Assembly (NCBI RefSeq): GCF_023101765.2
Contig: NC_064234.1
Span: 5,146,001-5,210,000, forward strand
Direction: 5' to 3'
DNA from: Spodoptera frugiperda
Lineage: Eukaryota; Arthropoda; Insecta; Lepidoptera; Noctuidae
Length of the DNA: 64,000 nucleotides
How positions within the stretch are numbered: position 1 is the stretch's first letter; each line of letters opens with the position of its first letter. Positions 22,734-33,174 of the stretch are shown one piece after another. The notes beneath the pieces are model-generated. The model saw only the letters and a list, made by a program, of their open reading frames with translations. It made no database searches and had not been told where the DNA came from. Made by a program: the position numbers and the translations under genes.

Positions 22734-22968
22734 ATGGACTTGAAGCACGAGGTAGCGTACCGCGGCGTGCTGCCAGGCGCGGTCAAGGCCGAACCAGGGG
22801 TCAGTCACAACGGCCACCAGGCCAACGGCCACGTGCGCGACTGGATGGCCGGCGGCGCGGGCGCTGGGTCCCCCTCTCCCGGCCCGCCGGTGCAGCCGCA
22901 GCCGAACGGGTACTCCTCGCCCCTGTCCTCAGGCAGCTACGGACCCTACAGCCCAAATGGAAAAATAG
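22734..22968 (+). CDS. EcR: ecdysone receptor isoform A, first coding exon (partial)
   Basis: Encodes the isoform-A-specific part of the N-terminal A/B transactivation region of EcR, the nuclear receptor that with USP binds ecdysone response elements and drives moulting and metamorphosis. The exon gives 78 complete codons plus one base. It begins MDLKHEVAYRG (residues 1-11), has a sumoylation-type VKAE at 17-20 inside P14...P21, HVRDWM at 33-38, a Gly/Pro/Ser-rich middle, and ends YSPNGKI (72-78). It ends in phase 1 at G|GTCAGT, matching the lepidopteran EcR-A junction where ...NGKI-G joins the common REELSPASS segment. No zinc-finger or ligand-binding sequence is here; those lie in exons outside the window. 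The exon is much more GC-rich than its flanks. If the donor were not used the frame would stop at 22994. Identity rests on recall of lepidopteran EcR-A proteins, not on an alignment. Confidence 0.88.
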
Positions 22969-22974
22969 GTCAGT
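22966..22974 (+). promoter_or_regulatory. EcR: 5' splice site of the EcR-A exon
   Basis: TAG|GTCAGT fits the metazoan donor consensus at seven of nine positions, including the essential GT at 22969-22970. It leaves the reading frame after the first base of a Gly codon, the phase expected for the A-specific to common-exon junction. Confidence 0.8.
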
Positions 22975-23590
22975 TCCTTTATATTCGTCGATGAGACTAT
23001 CTAAAACGTTAGTATTATTTTGATAAGTTAAAGACAAAACACAGATAGATGAAAAATGTATAACTAAACCAAACTAGCACGCTATCAATATTTGAATGAT
23101 GTAAAAGAGCAGAAATTCTGTTTAGGCATCTCTCAAATGTATACTATCAAATAACAACACTGTACCTACCTAACGTCTGGAAATATAATTATATTATTAC
23201 AGACATATTAAGATAAGGACTGGTAAACATTTTATTTACTGCTCCATAAAATTTATTCATTTTTTTACAAATTTTGTCAAAAACAACTGATTAAAGTTAT
23301 CGTTGACCTTGATGGCGTTTACAGTCTGTTGTAGACAAACTAAACGTATGATCAAGGAGGACAGAACACGAGTAAACTGGTGAAAATATTGCCATTAAAT
23401 ACTATATGCAAGTTCTATTTTGACTTACGAAATGGGCTTGAGAGATTTATGAACGATCCGATACCAGGCTTGAATAGACACACCCAAAAAAATTAGCAAA
23501 CAAATATTTGAGTACTCGTAAAACCAGCTTTAAGTGAGTTTTCTAAAAATGTTTTTGGCGCTAACAATAAAAAAAAAAACTCATATTTAA
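22975..23590. other. start of the intron after the EcR-A exon
   Basis: AT-rich intron holding the FTZ-F1-type site at 23304-23312, listed separately. No other gene is recognised. Confidence 0.6.
23304..23312 (-). promoter_or_regulatory. FTZ-F1/SF-1 type site
   Basis: TGACCTTGA on the plus strand, i.e. TCAAGGTCA on the minus strand, matches the FTZ-F1 consensus YCAAGGYCR at all nine positions. It lies about 335 bp inside the intron after the EcR-A exon. FTZ-F1 is an ecdysone-cascade receptor, so regulation of EcR is plausible but unproven. Confidence 0.45.
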
Positions 23591-23741
23591 CTTTTTTTGA
23601 GGGGAGAAAATTATCCAATGACTGCTCCGACTAGGACGAGGCGAGACTGTCAGACTTTTACTGACTAAAATCCACCCCGCTCCTACTCCTGCTTTTGAAC
23701 CGGAGCCCCGGTAAACCCACTAGGTAGTCCGCACCTCCAGT
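23591..23741 (+). repeat. dispersed repeat family R1, copy 1
   Basis: The family core reads, in this orientation, AAATCATCCAATGA, then GTCAGACTCTTACTGACTAAAA, CCACCCC, CTACTCCTGCTTTT, GAGCCGGAGCCCCGG and TAGTCCGCAGCTCC. This copy is near full length (about 150 bp) and moderately diverged. I know it as a very abundant moth repeat but cannot assign a class; no terminal inverted repeat or A-tail is evident. Confidence 0.8.
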
Positions 23742-24645
23742 ACATATTAAACTTCCCTTACCAATATAATTAATAGCTCCAACTATTTTCACAAGACTCC
23801 AGGCACAATGAAGCGTGATTGACACTAATTGTCACTCCACATTACCCATGAATGCTCACAAGCAATTTTACGCATGTACATAGTAAAATACGTGTTATTT
23901 CTTAACAAACAATGTCAGTTGTCGACCTAGTTTTCATAATGTGACCGAACATAATTGTGTAACAGCAGGGAGCTTAGTGAAGAACGGTAATCCTGCATTG
24001 AATGAGTGACCTACATGCGTAACAAAGAAATACACTGGGATCGTTTCCCAACAACCTTCAACCATTAATGGGCAGTATTAAATATAGTGCACTTGTATTG
24101 TAACAGTTAGAAAATGCCATTTCCTTGATAGTTGTGTCAATTGCGTAGTGGTGGTTTAAGTAAGACACTTCTCATAACAGAGGGTGCGTGATTACCCTTA
24201 AAGAAAATGAACTGATTGTTTCACATATTTCTTTCCTTCCTAATTTGTTAGAGTCGTTTTAAAACTTACAACTGCTCGCAAAGATGCTTGAAAATGATAC
24301 AGTAGGATGTGCGAATACCATTAATTCTGTTTGTAAGAAAATCAATTCATGGATTTAAATATTCCTTTTTGCATCTTGCATACTTAATTAGGAAGGTTTA
24401 AATATAATTTTACGACTTTAAAACACACAACTAAAGTAAAATAACCATATATGTACTCATACTTAAAAAAAAGAAAAGGTACTCATAAAGGTTGTTCCAT
24501 TTTTAGCCTTTATATTGCGATACTAAATTAAATAAAAAGAAGCTATGATACTGCAAAACACGACATTTTCATATCTATAATGTAGTATGGAAGTGGAACA
24601 AAAAATCTTGCCCTACAAAAATTTACAAAACCATATTTCTTTTCA
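23742..24645. other. intronic noncoding DNA
   Basis: AT-rich; nothing recognised. Confidence 0.5.
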
Positions 24646-24959
24646 TTGCATATCTCTGTACTGACTGCCTCGCTGGTCTGTACTCTGTACGACTGCCTAG
24701 GTCAAGGGGTCTCGGGTTCGATTCCTGTGTCGGGCAAAGAATTACGGGCCTTTTTCAGTTCTTCTAAAATTTATTAGTAGCACGGATTCTGGAAGTATGG
24801 CCAGTATATGGCAATAAGCTCACCCCCTATCACATGGGACTTATAACACAAATGATGAAAAGTGGGTATACATTGTATAGCGGCATTACGTGTAATGAGC
24901 ACCTCTACCTACCCTTTCGGGGATAAAAGGCGTGACGTTGCGTTGCATATCTCTGTACT
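24646..24959 (+). mobile_element. tRNA-derived SINE with intact target-site duplication
   Basis: A perfect 17-bp direct repeat (TTGCATATCTCTGTACT at 24646-24662 and 24943-24959) flanks a 280-bp element. The head is tRNA-like, with a B box GGGTTCGATTCC at 24714-24725 and a degraded A-box region before it. The body carries GGCAATAAGCTCACCCCCTA and ends in CTACCCTTTCGGGGATAAAA then GGCGTGACGTTGC. A perfect duplication means a fairly recent LINE-driven insertion. It is transcribed by polymerase III if active. Confidence 0.93.
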
Positions 24960-27900
24960 CGATCTAGGCTCGAAAAGAAAAGGGTGTCCCTTTTCTTTTA
25001 CATATATACTCGTACGTATCTTGACCATTCTTGCGAAATGACTGACGAAGGTGTCTTCTGACATTTGATCGGATCATAAGATAGACTAGTACGATTTATG
25101 TAGCCAAGACAATTTTCTTCACACTCCTACTAAACTTGATAGTTCCACATTGTCGAATAGGGTGTCAAGATGAACGATATCAATGAAAAATGGTGTCATC
25201 CGATATAGTTATGATAATTTGGTTATTTTTGTATAGGTAGTGTCTTAGTTTCTTTCAAATATAATGTATTTTAGTCAACTAAGAGTCTCGTTACTTTTCT
25301 TTAGTAATTTTTCAGGTCCAATAAGTTTTGAATAAACTGTTGCATCTTCAGACATAAACATTCTTACCTATACATTTTTCTCTAAACTTTTTCCTATAAA
25401 ACGGAATTGAGCACTGCTTTGACAACATTACCCTCTATTCTCTTAAATTACTCTTTCTTACTTCAGACAATTTATCCCAAGTGTTGAAAGCCTACCAATC
25501 ATCCTTAGCACAAATACATACACATGCTAAAATAAAGTTCGCCCATCCACGAAGTACTCAGAATCTGTGCGGCCGTTAGTTTGTCATGAGCTCCTTTGAG
25601 CGGCTTAATATGCCATCATCATTTATCTTTAGACTTACAACTTGAAGCAGAGCCCACACAAGCAGCTTAACTCTCACAAACTGTGTAAACAATCCCAAAA
25701 TATGGTTACGATAATACTAATATATGATTCCACACGGATTAAGTACTAAATGAAAGATTCATATACACAATTTACGCGCAAATTGTATCTACTTTTACAA
25801 ATAAATTATCACATTTTTCCATTCATTTTATAATATATAAATATTTATTGCTAACACATGTATGTATGAATATTCTCGTAATTAATTAATTGTGACATAA
25901 TAGGGGTTTACCGGCGGTGTTAATCAGAAACTGCGCTGTTAAGTATGCTGGAGGCAATCCGGGGAAAACCCATGTTTCTAAACAAAGAAACTGGTACTTA
26001 TGGGCCACTAAAACGTTTATCACGTAGTAGATTTTCATAGCTATCTTATGAGTCACTTTCCATTGCCGATAGTAAACTACAAATCATTTGTTAACTCTCG
26101 ACGACTTTGAAAAACAGATACGTAGCTTCACTTAGTAATTGACAGACCGACTTCTTCTTCAGAAGTCATGATAATTGAAATAAATGTTTAGACTTCCCTA
26201 TTTGCATGAAGAGAAGGCCATAAAATATAAGGAAATGGAGTAAGTCAGGAATAGGTTAGATATAAAATAAATTCGTTTTCAGTTAAAGATATTTTAAAAG
26301 TAAAAGCAAACTTTATTACTGTACCTACAATCTAAATGCATAAAAAATTCACTCGAAATTTTTAATCTGAGAACGAAACCGGGTCTACTTAAGTCAAATT
26401 AGTATGCCATGCTCCCAATGACTAAGAGATACGAGAAAGAAAGTGATAACAGCGATAAACAATCATCACGTGGCTATACAGAGTGATTTCATAATGTTAC
26501 AGTTATGTGCTATCGAAATTACCCACTTATTACATGTAGGTTAAGATTAGATTTCAAATGCAGTACAGATTGTAGATTATAATCGGTCAAGTTGATTGGA
26601 AATGTTCAGAATAATGCGTTTTTATTGGCTTGTTGTCAGCTAGTCACAGTTTGATTTCATGGTAGACATAGAATTTTAAATTCCTGTTAAATTTTTACAC
26701 AGATGAGTAACTTTAGAACGTTTTACACGGTAGTATGTTAAAAACAAGTAATAATAAGATTACAGGTTGGCAGCTTAAATATTTACACTAGTGTTTGCGA
26801 CCTCTGGCGACCCCGCAGCCCGCGCCCGCGCCGCTCGCACTCCGCTACCAAGGACATACTTCTGTTTACTCTAACTATTCGTGCTAATAACACATTCAAC
26901 ACCCATTTTACCAAGAACTCTAAAGTCGCATTCTATTTTCACTGACCAACCTCATTCCTCAAGACAGACGGGAATCGCAAGAGTTCTCCTAACACTGGTC
27001 GACATCTTTATCAGTCGGAGGATGGATTTTTTCCGTGTTCCACGTTATCGTGCAAAGCGATAATGAGGGCAACGACCTGACTATTGCGTGATTTAGATAG
27101 TAATGCCGTCATGGAGATATTTTCATTCCCTTATCAGCCGTAAAAGTGTAATACAAATTAAAACGAGAGAAAGCCACTAAATGCTAATTTCCATGACACT
27201 AGTCCCATTAACATACCGACAACAAGTCAAAAATAAAATGAGACTCTTATGGGCGTTGGTGAATCGTTAACGTCAAGTCGGAGATTTTCCATTACCCGTA
27301 TACGAAGTCAAATTAGCCTCGAGGTCAGGCCGAGTTCGCGCTCCTCCGCTAACAAACCTAGGAAAACACGTTATTTGAATGTCTGAACACAACAGACGTG
27401 GATTGATGTATGTAATGAGGACTAGAGGCTTGCGCGTGTAGCGCCGCGCCGTGGTGCGGGAGCTCACACTTCGCACCGAAACCTATGCTAAAACCGAGCG
27501 GATATTTTTAAATATGTTAACCTTCCGCGACCTCTGGTGCGACTTTGAATCTGACTGTAAAACGAAATAAAAAATACACGCAGACTTTGTACAAAAACAA
27601 AAAACGAACCGAAGTCGTAACTTCAAGATGGAGTCGGAACGTGCGTGGGACATTCTAACTCGATCTAAGTGATTCCACAAATCCGTGAGTCGTTAACACG
27701 GTTCCGAATTACCAATCCTCCATAAACATTATGACGTCATCGTTGGACAAAAATGGACCGATTCCGTTTCGGCTACCTGAATTTAATTCGCCATTACGAT
27801 CTACTGCCGATGGAACCAGCATCATGATTCACGCGACTTTTATTAGTTCCGACGATGAAAACTGGGGCGTTTCCGAGAATTAATTAGGAATAAGTTTTAT

Positions 27901-28532
27901 TAAAAGAATAATAATATGTCTGTCCTTGTCCCTCTAAAAGCATCATGTTGCATGTGCCTCATTATTTTCTCGTTAAGATTTCTTCAAAGATATTTATGAC
28001 CCGCGAGTGCTTTTTGCAAATGAGTGCTAATACCTACGGCTACAGACCGACGCTAATGTCGAGAGGATGCAAGCAAAAAGCATACTTAAACCATATTTTT
28101 TCTTAAAAGCGTAGATACACTCGAGTAGGAAACTAATTAGCATAAAAATACACATTAAATTGAAATCGTTATCAAGATACAATCCAACGATTCAAAAATT
28201 AATTTAAATCTGTTTATAATATAATATTAATAAAACAGTCGCTCATATAAATCAGGAAGATCAGTTAAGAATGAATTAAGCAAAATGTCAGTTACGATAA
28301 AAATCTTTGATAGAAGCGTTTAGTTCTTTTTGTGTGAGATGCTGGCCGGGTCGACAGCCACGAAAACACAAGAAAAAAAAACAAAAACATATCTCTCGAG
28401 CCATTAAGGTCGCTAATCGAGTAATTTAAAGAATTCTAATTCGATTTTCGAACCGGTCACACTTAAATGCATTGCGTAGGACGCTGCCTGACAACTTACG
28501 ATACTCAACAAAATTATAGCCATTTTTTTACA
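24960..28532. other. intronic noncoding DNA with CpG-rich patches
   Basis: No gene is recognised. GC-rich patches occur at about 26800-26850, 27270-27350 and 27425-27545. The first and last share a GCGACCTCTGG(C/T)G motif (26807 and 27528). They could be conserved regulatory elements or an alternative start region, but no clear promoter or splice structure emerges. Confidence 0.45.
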
Positions 28533-28732
28533 TTTGATTGGTCGACGTTAGGCCGCTATCTCGCCTGATGGTAAGTGATGATGCAGCCTACGACGGAGTA
28601 CGTCAGCCTATTAGCAACCTATTCCCTCGGGTTTGGAAGATAGTCAGATTTTACCCATTAGGAAACACAGACTCCGGCAAAGAATACCACTCTCTAGCAG
28701 TTCGCACAAGGAAGCTTATTGTGTATTTTAAA
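28533..28732 (-). mobile_element. LINE 3' end (CR1/jockey-like), degraded copy 1
   Basis: On the minus strand it conceptually reads RTAREWYSLPESVFPNG, the near-C-terminal motif of moth non-LTR reverse transcriptases, followed by a 3' region with ATCACTTACCATCAGGCGAG. Stops and small indels break the frame. The same family is present at 54535-54806; the two share the terminus near TGGTCGACGTT(A/T)GGCC. Confidence 0.8.
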
Positions 28733-30365
28733 TGATCGACATTTAACCAGCCCTATTGTTATCGTGGCTACAACATAACTTAGTCACAATGAAACAAAAA
28801 CCGTATTTCTTCTAACATAAGCTATAAAATGAAAAGAAATAAAATTTTCCTCATGTCCAAGAAGACAGATCAATAGCCATAACTTTCTCAAACCTTCGCA
28901 CCATCAATAAATATTATAGTTGTGTTATTTTACAGCGTCTAAAGTGTATGCTCGTGAAGTTTCAATGTGCAATGTATCTAAAATATCAAGATTTTATTAA
29001 TGTTTTGTTTTGTAAAGACTGTATGAGACTCGTAAATTGTTGATTGTTGAAAAAAATATGAACATGGAATCACTACATAGTATAGATACTCGTTTGTCTC
29101 CTCATTACGTTGCCTCACTGCATTGATTCGCCTAAGATTTTTTATGATTTCTTAATTGAAAAAAAAAATGGTCAATGGTATTAAACTCGCTTCTTAACTA
29201 ATCTAACTCATTTCTTAATAATAAAATTCCATTCCCACATGCGGCGTTTGATCTACTTAAATCGACAGTATTATATACCTTTTAAAAGAAGAGTTTGCTG
29301 CTAGAGACTAGCTAAGACTAGCTGGACAGTCAGTCATGACAGTCGCTGTCCACTACAAGGTGTTCAGGTAACCGCTTTATTTTCTTGACTGCATACCAAA
29401 AAGTTTAACTGACTGTAAATAATACTAAAAAGTATTGCACCAGAATATATTCCTTAACTATTTGTTTAGACAGATGATTAGTCAAAATGAATTATTCATA
29501 ATTGTAAGCAGACTAATAGATTACGACTAGTTTATATTTGGTGCTTTAGACGGAATTTCAAGTTGTTGAATATTATTCAGTCTGAGTTAGATATGGTCCG
29601 ATTAGAACGATGAATTAATTAGTTGCATAAACAGTTTTTCACTCACCAAAAGTGAATCACCAAAATGAATATTTAGACTGGAAAAAAATACTATATAAAC
29701 GCTAGATCCGTATTCGAATAATTAAAAATTCATTTTGAATAATAAATCTCTTAGCATAATAATTATATTTCTCCGAAATCGTGGGTAGAAGAAGGTATGA
29801 GTGACACCTACCACTCACATTATTTACATACCTGTCTCTAATGCTAAAAATAACATGAATAAATCTTTGCTACTGTTAAATAAATAATAATAACATAAAT
29901 AAATCTTTGCTACTGAGAAATTATCTCAATTTTGAATTAAAAGAGAAATAGTAATAGGTACAAATAGTATATAACAAGAGTCCCGCAGTGACTTGAAACT
30001 AGTTGAGCTTTTCTCAATTAGTTCACGTGAGGAACCCATTATTTTCAAATAATGTAATAGGTAGTAGGTACAAATACATAAATAGCGTCCCTACATCACA
30101 ATTTATTATTAATATGACATTTATTTATGAGTAAATAATATAGGAATAGGTCAAAATACTGAGAACATTCGAGTTATAGCAGAGTTTGCCAAGTTGGCAA
30201 CGATAGTGCTTCATCGATTCGTTTAATTGCATAACGCATAAGGATGATACTGTTCTACTAGTATGTCTTGGATGTATGTGATAAAAATCTTGTGTATTTA
30301 AAGTTAAACATTGTTTTAAATAGTTCCATGTGGTAATCCAAACTGCGAAACGTTACGTGGGTTAA
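28733..30365. other. intronic noncoding DNA
   Basis: AT-rich. A short direct repeat, AATAACAT(G/A)AATAAATCTTTGCTACTG, occurs twice with period about 43 bp (29849-29917). Nothing else is recognised. Confidence 0.55.
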
Positions 30366-30675
30366 AGGTTGCTTTGTCACCAGTGATGTGCTTTGCTACG
30401 TTGCTGTGGACGCGTTTGGCTTCCACCCATCATATCCATTGTTACACATAGCTTAGCTCTGGTGAAAACGGACTCGAGCTATGTTTTTCGTATGGAAACA
30501 TGCGTGCTATTGATGTGTGTGGTTTCTCTAATATCGCATGCTCGGTCTGCGCATCTTCCTCGCACAGCTACATAGCTTAGTATCAGTAGAAAAGGTCAAG
30601 TTATTTCACAGCTTAGCTATTACAACTTTCGTGCGTAGATACATAGTACATTTCTAGTGGAAAAGCACGCTGAAT
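30366..30675 (+). mobile_element. ~310-bp MITE-like element, near full length
   Basis: The left end GTGATGTGCTTTGCTACG and right end CATAGTACATTTCTAGTGGAAAAGCAC are imperfect inverted copies. The interior carries several CATAGCTTAG or CACAGCTTAGC repeats. A partial copy in the opposite orientation lies at 8020-8171. No coding potential. I recall it as a common noctuid repeat but cannot name the superfamily. Confidence 0.75.
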
Positions 30676-32330
30676 GGTATTTTTAAGATGTTTTGTGTTT
30701 TACTTTTAATTAATTCAGGCCACTATGTCTATATTAAAAGTTCCCTGTAAGGTAGGAAAGTTTGTTTTAAACGAGCAGAAGTTTATTTTAGAAGTACAAC
30801 TTGAATATAAACTTTTCTATTCATACTCCGGAATCCGTATAACGTTTTTATACCACGAAATAATTACTTTAAAAGTAGACTTGCCCTAATTTTGAAGGAA
30901 ATTGTAAGTAAGTTACAACCTTAATTATGTCACTGTAAAAATATACCATAACAATTACATTATGCTTGTAACAGATGGGTATGTACAGGGAATAACTCCT
31001 AGAGATTAATGCTCAAACCTTCTCCGTGTCAGAAGATGCCTTTGGTTGACAGTGGCCACTTACAGACTGTGGATGTTATGACGATGTGATTTAAAATGAC
31101 AATCTAACTAAAAGCAACTCTATTAATATATATAGAATCCTTGTTTCTTGACATAGTCTGAAAATTAAAATCAGATTATGAAATCACATTAGACATTTAA
31201 ACATTTCTCATACTGAACTAAATATGCAGTTAAATTCTATCGTGCATATCTTCACTCTTTTTTCTTTTCTCATGTACAGAAAACATTGTTGGTTAGCTTC
31301 TATGCACTTATTTCTTTGTGTACCTCTATCGTGCTTTCGCCCGCGATGTCATAATTACCATCGCCTGTTTATCGCGAGGGCCAAGGCCGTAGATATCGCT
31401 CGCCTGAACTCGTATGAACCGTGTCGCAATCTTCGCCTCGTAACGCCACATATCGACCGAATCTAATGCTCGTTAGTTCAGATTACACCCCTATAGTCGC
31501 TTTACTACTGCTTTTATAGACCGTTTTATTGTCAGGATGATACCATGAACCGTTTTTCCTATTGTTTTTGTTTAGAATTTTGTGTACTTCCATATTAAAA
31601 AATACCTTTTTTGGTCTTTCTTTCGTGTCTTCTTTTTTGGTGCCATCGTCTCCTGTATGGTTTTAATTAGTGCGGGAAAGCATACCATTTTTCCACTTTC
31701 ACACATTATAAATGTTGTTAGTTCTATCGTAAAGGAATTTAGGTACTATATGTTTGTAGTTGAAAACTAAAAAGTATATAAATGGCGATATATGGAGTGT
31801 AGCTGTAGCCTGCATTGCTTGATTCATAGCGAAAACACAAAGTCATTACTTACGTTTAGACCAAAACACCCACTCCACTTGCAAGCACTATTTTATTCTG
31901 TGACCTATCCCAAATATTTATTCTCAGTAAGAAACGAAATATCACAAACCTAATCCTGAGTAATGATACTGAATAACTGATCCAGAGTCCACACTCGTGC
32001 CAAAAGCCGGCTCTTTGATTTACTAAGGAAGATTATGATGGTTTTGCAGTGACTTTGTAAAAAAAGTGATGAATGGATTGTACTCGGTCGTCGTTTGTGT
32101 GTAGTGAATGCGTGATAGTGTGGTTCGACCTTGCGGCGGAGGGTGACACGCGACGTACGTTGGTACTCTCATTGTGTTGTCATCAATGACATTGTTGATA
32201 GTCGACTGATTTAGATGCCTGTGCTGTATTTTGGTCATGGCACTTTTAGTGATTCATTGGTTCAATACCGTCCTATTTGTGTTTGGTACAATATAATATT
32301 GTCTTTCAGTCAGTGTATGACGAGTGAATG
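30676..32330. other. intronic noncoding DNA
   Basis: No gene is recognised. GC-richer patches at about 31335-31460 and 32090-32215 could be conserved elements. Confidence 0.45.
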
Positions 32331-32525
32331 TCTTGGTGGCCCGGAGGTTTAGAACGCCCGCTTCTCATTCATGAGGATGCGGATTCGAAACCTGCCAATG
32401 GCGAGTACCAATGTAACGTTTTCCGAGTTATATGTTCGTACTTTCTAAGATTATTTTGACACCACTATTTGTCAGTGGTGAAAAAAGACATCGTGAGGAA
32501 ACCAGGGCTTATAATTTCTAATTGT
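32331..32525 (+). mobile_element. tRNA-derived SINE, second family
   Basis: The head GTGGCCCGGAGGTTTAGA (A-box region) and GCGGATTCGAAACC (B box about 32379-32391) resembles a tRNA. The body GAGTACCAATGTAACGTTTT, TTTGACACCACT and AAGACATCGTGAGGAAACC is typical of a known moth SINE. It is directly followed by a copy of repeat family R1, so the two may be parts of one composite element or nested insertions. It is not a functional tRNA gene. Confidence 0.85.
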
Positions 32526-32529
32526 GGCT

Positions 32530-32640
32530 ATTACCGCCTTAGGCGAGACGAGAGTGTCGGGCCTTTACTGTCTAAAAACCAGCTCCTGCTCTTTGAGCCG
32601 GAACCCCGGTAAACCCGCTAGGTAGTCCGCAGCTCCAGAT
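32530..32640 (+). repeat. dispersed repeat family R1, copy 2
   Basis: Contains GGCGAGACGAGAGTGTCGGG, CTGTCTAAAAACCAG, CTCCTGCTCTTTGAGCCGG and TAGGTAGTCCGCAGCTCC, matching the family core. It abuts the 3' end of the tRNA-type SINE just upstream. Confidence 0.85.
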
Positions 32641-33001
32641 ATCTAAGCTACTCTTAGCAAATAGATAGATACTTTGTTATTTTTCTTGTCTAAAAACACG
32701 TGTAGCGGTCGACTTAATAATAGACATGAGTAGGTATTTAATTTAGTTTGTTTCATGAATTACGCCAAGGTCGATTACGTATTTCGTAGTACTACGAGCT
32801 TAATGGCAATGACATCTTTATACCTACGTTATGTAATGATGTAGAAGAAAAACGTTGTATGTCATATCTGGTGTATTTTGCATCGGATATCAAAGTTAGG
32901 GTTTAATATTTACTGATTCTTTAAATCTATCATAACTAGGGTTAAGTAAAAGACATAGTTCCTATACTTCTGGTAATTTAAGTATAAATATTAGGCTTCT
33001 A
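32641..33001. other. intronic noncoding DNA
   Basis: AT-rich; nothing recognised. Confidence 0.5.
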
Positions 33002-33174
33002 GCTTCTGCCAGCGACTTCGCCTGCGTTTCTGTGGAATAAAAATCCTATCACCTAAGTCAGCTCATACCCTGTCTGTATACCAAATTTCATCAAAATCCA
33101 TTCAGTAGTTTCAGCGTGATTGACAGACAAACATCTAAACAAACAAACTTTTACATTTATAATATTAGTGTGAT
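33002..33174 (+). mobile_element. RTE-like retroelement 3' fragment
   Basis: GCTTCTGCCAGCGACTTCGC, CTGTATACCAAATTTCATCA and TCAGCGTGATTGACAGACAA followed by AAACAAACTTTTACATTTAT match the 3' region found on moth RTE-type LINEs and their SINE partners. No coding part is kept. Confidence 0.75.

Noticed and set aside
22632..23037. Two minus-strand open frames overlapping the EcR-A exon
   Set aside because: Antisense shadows of the GC-rich EcR coding exon.
32331..32400. Functional tRNA gene
   Set aside because: A and B boxes are present but the cloverleaf is degraded and a SINE body follows; same reasoning for the heads at 24663 and 35866.
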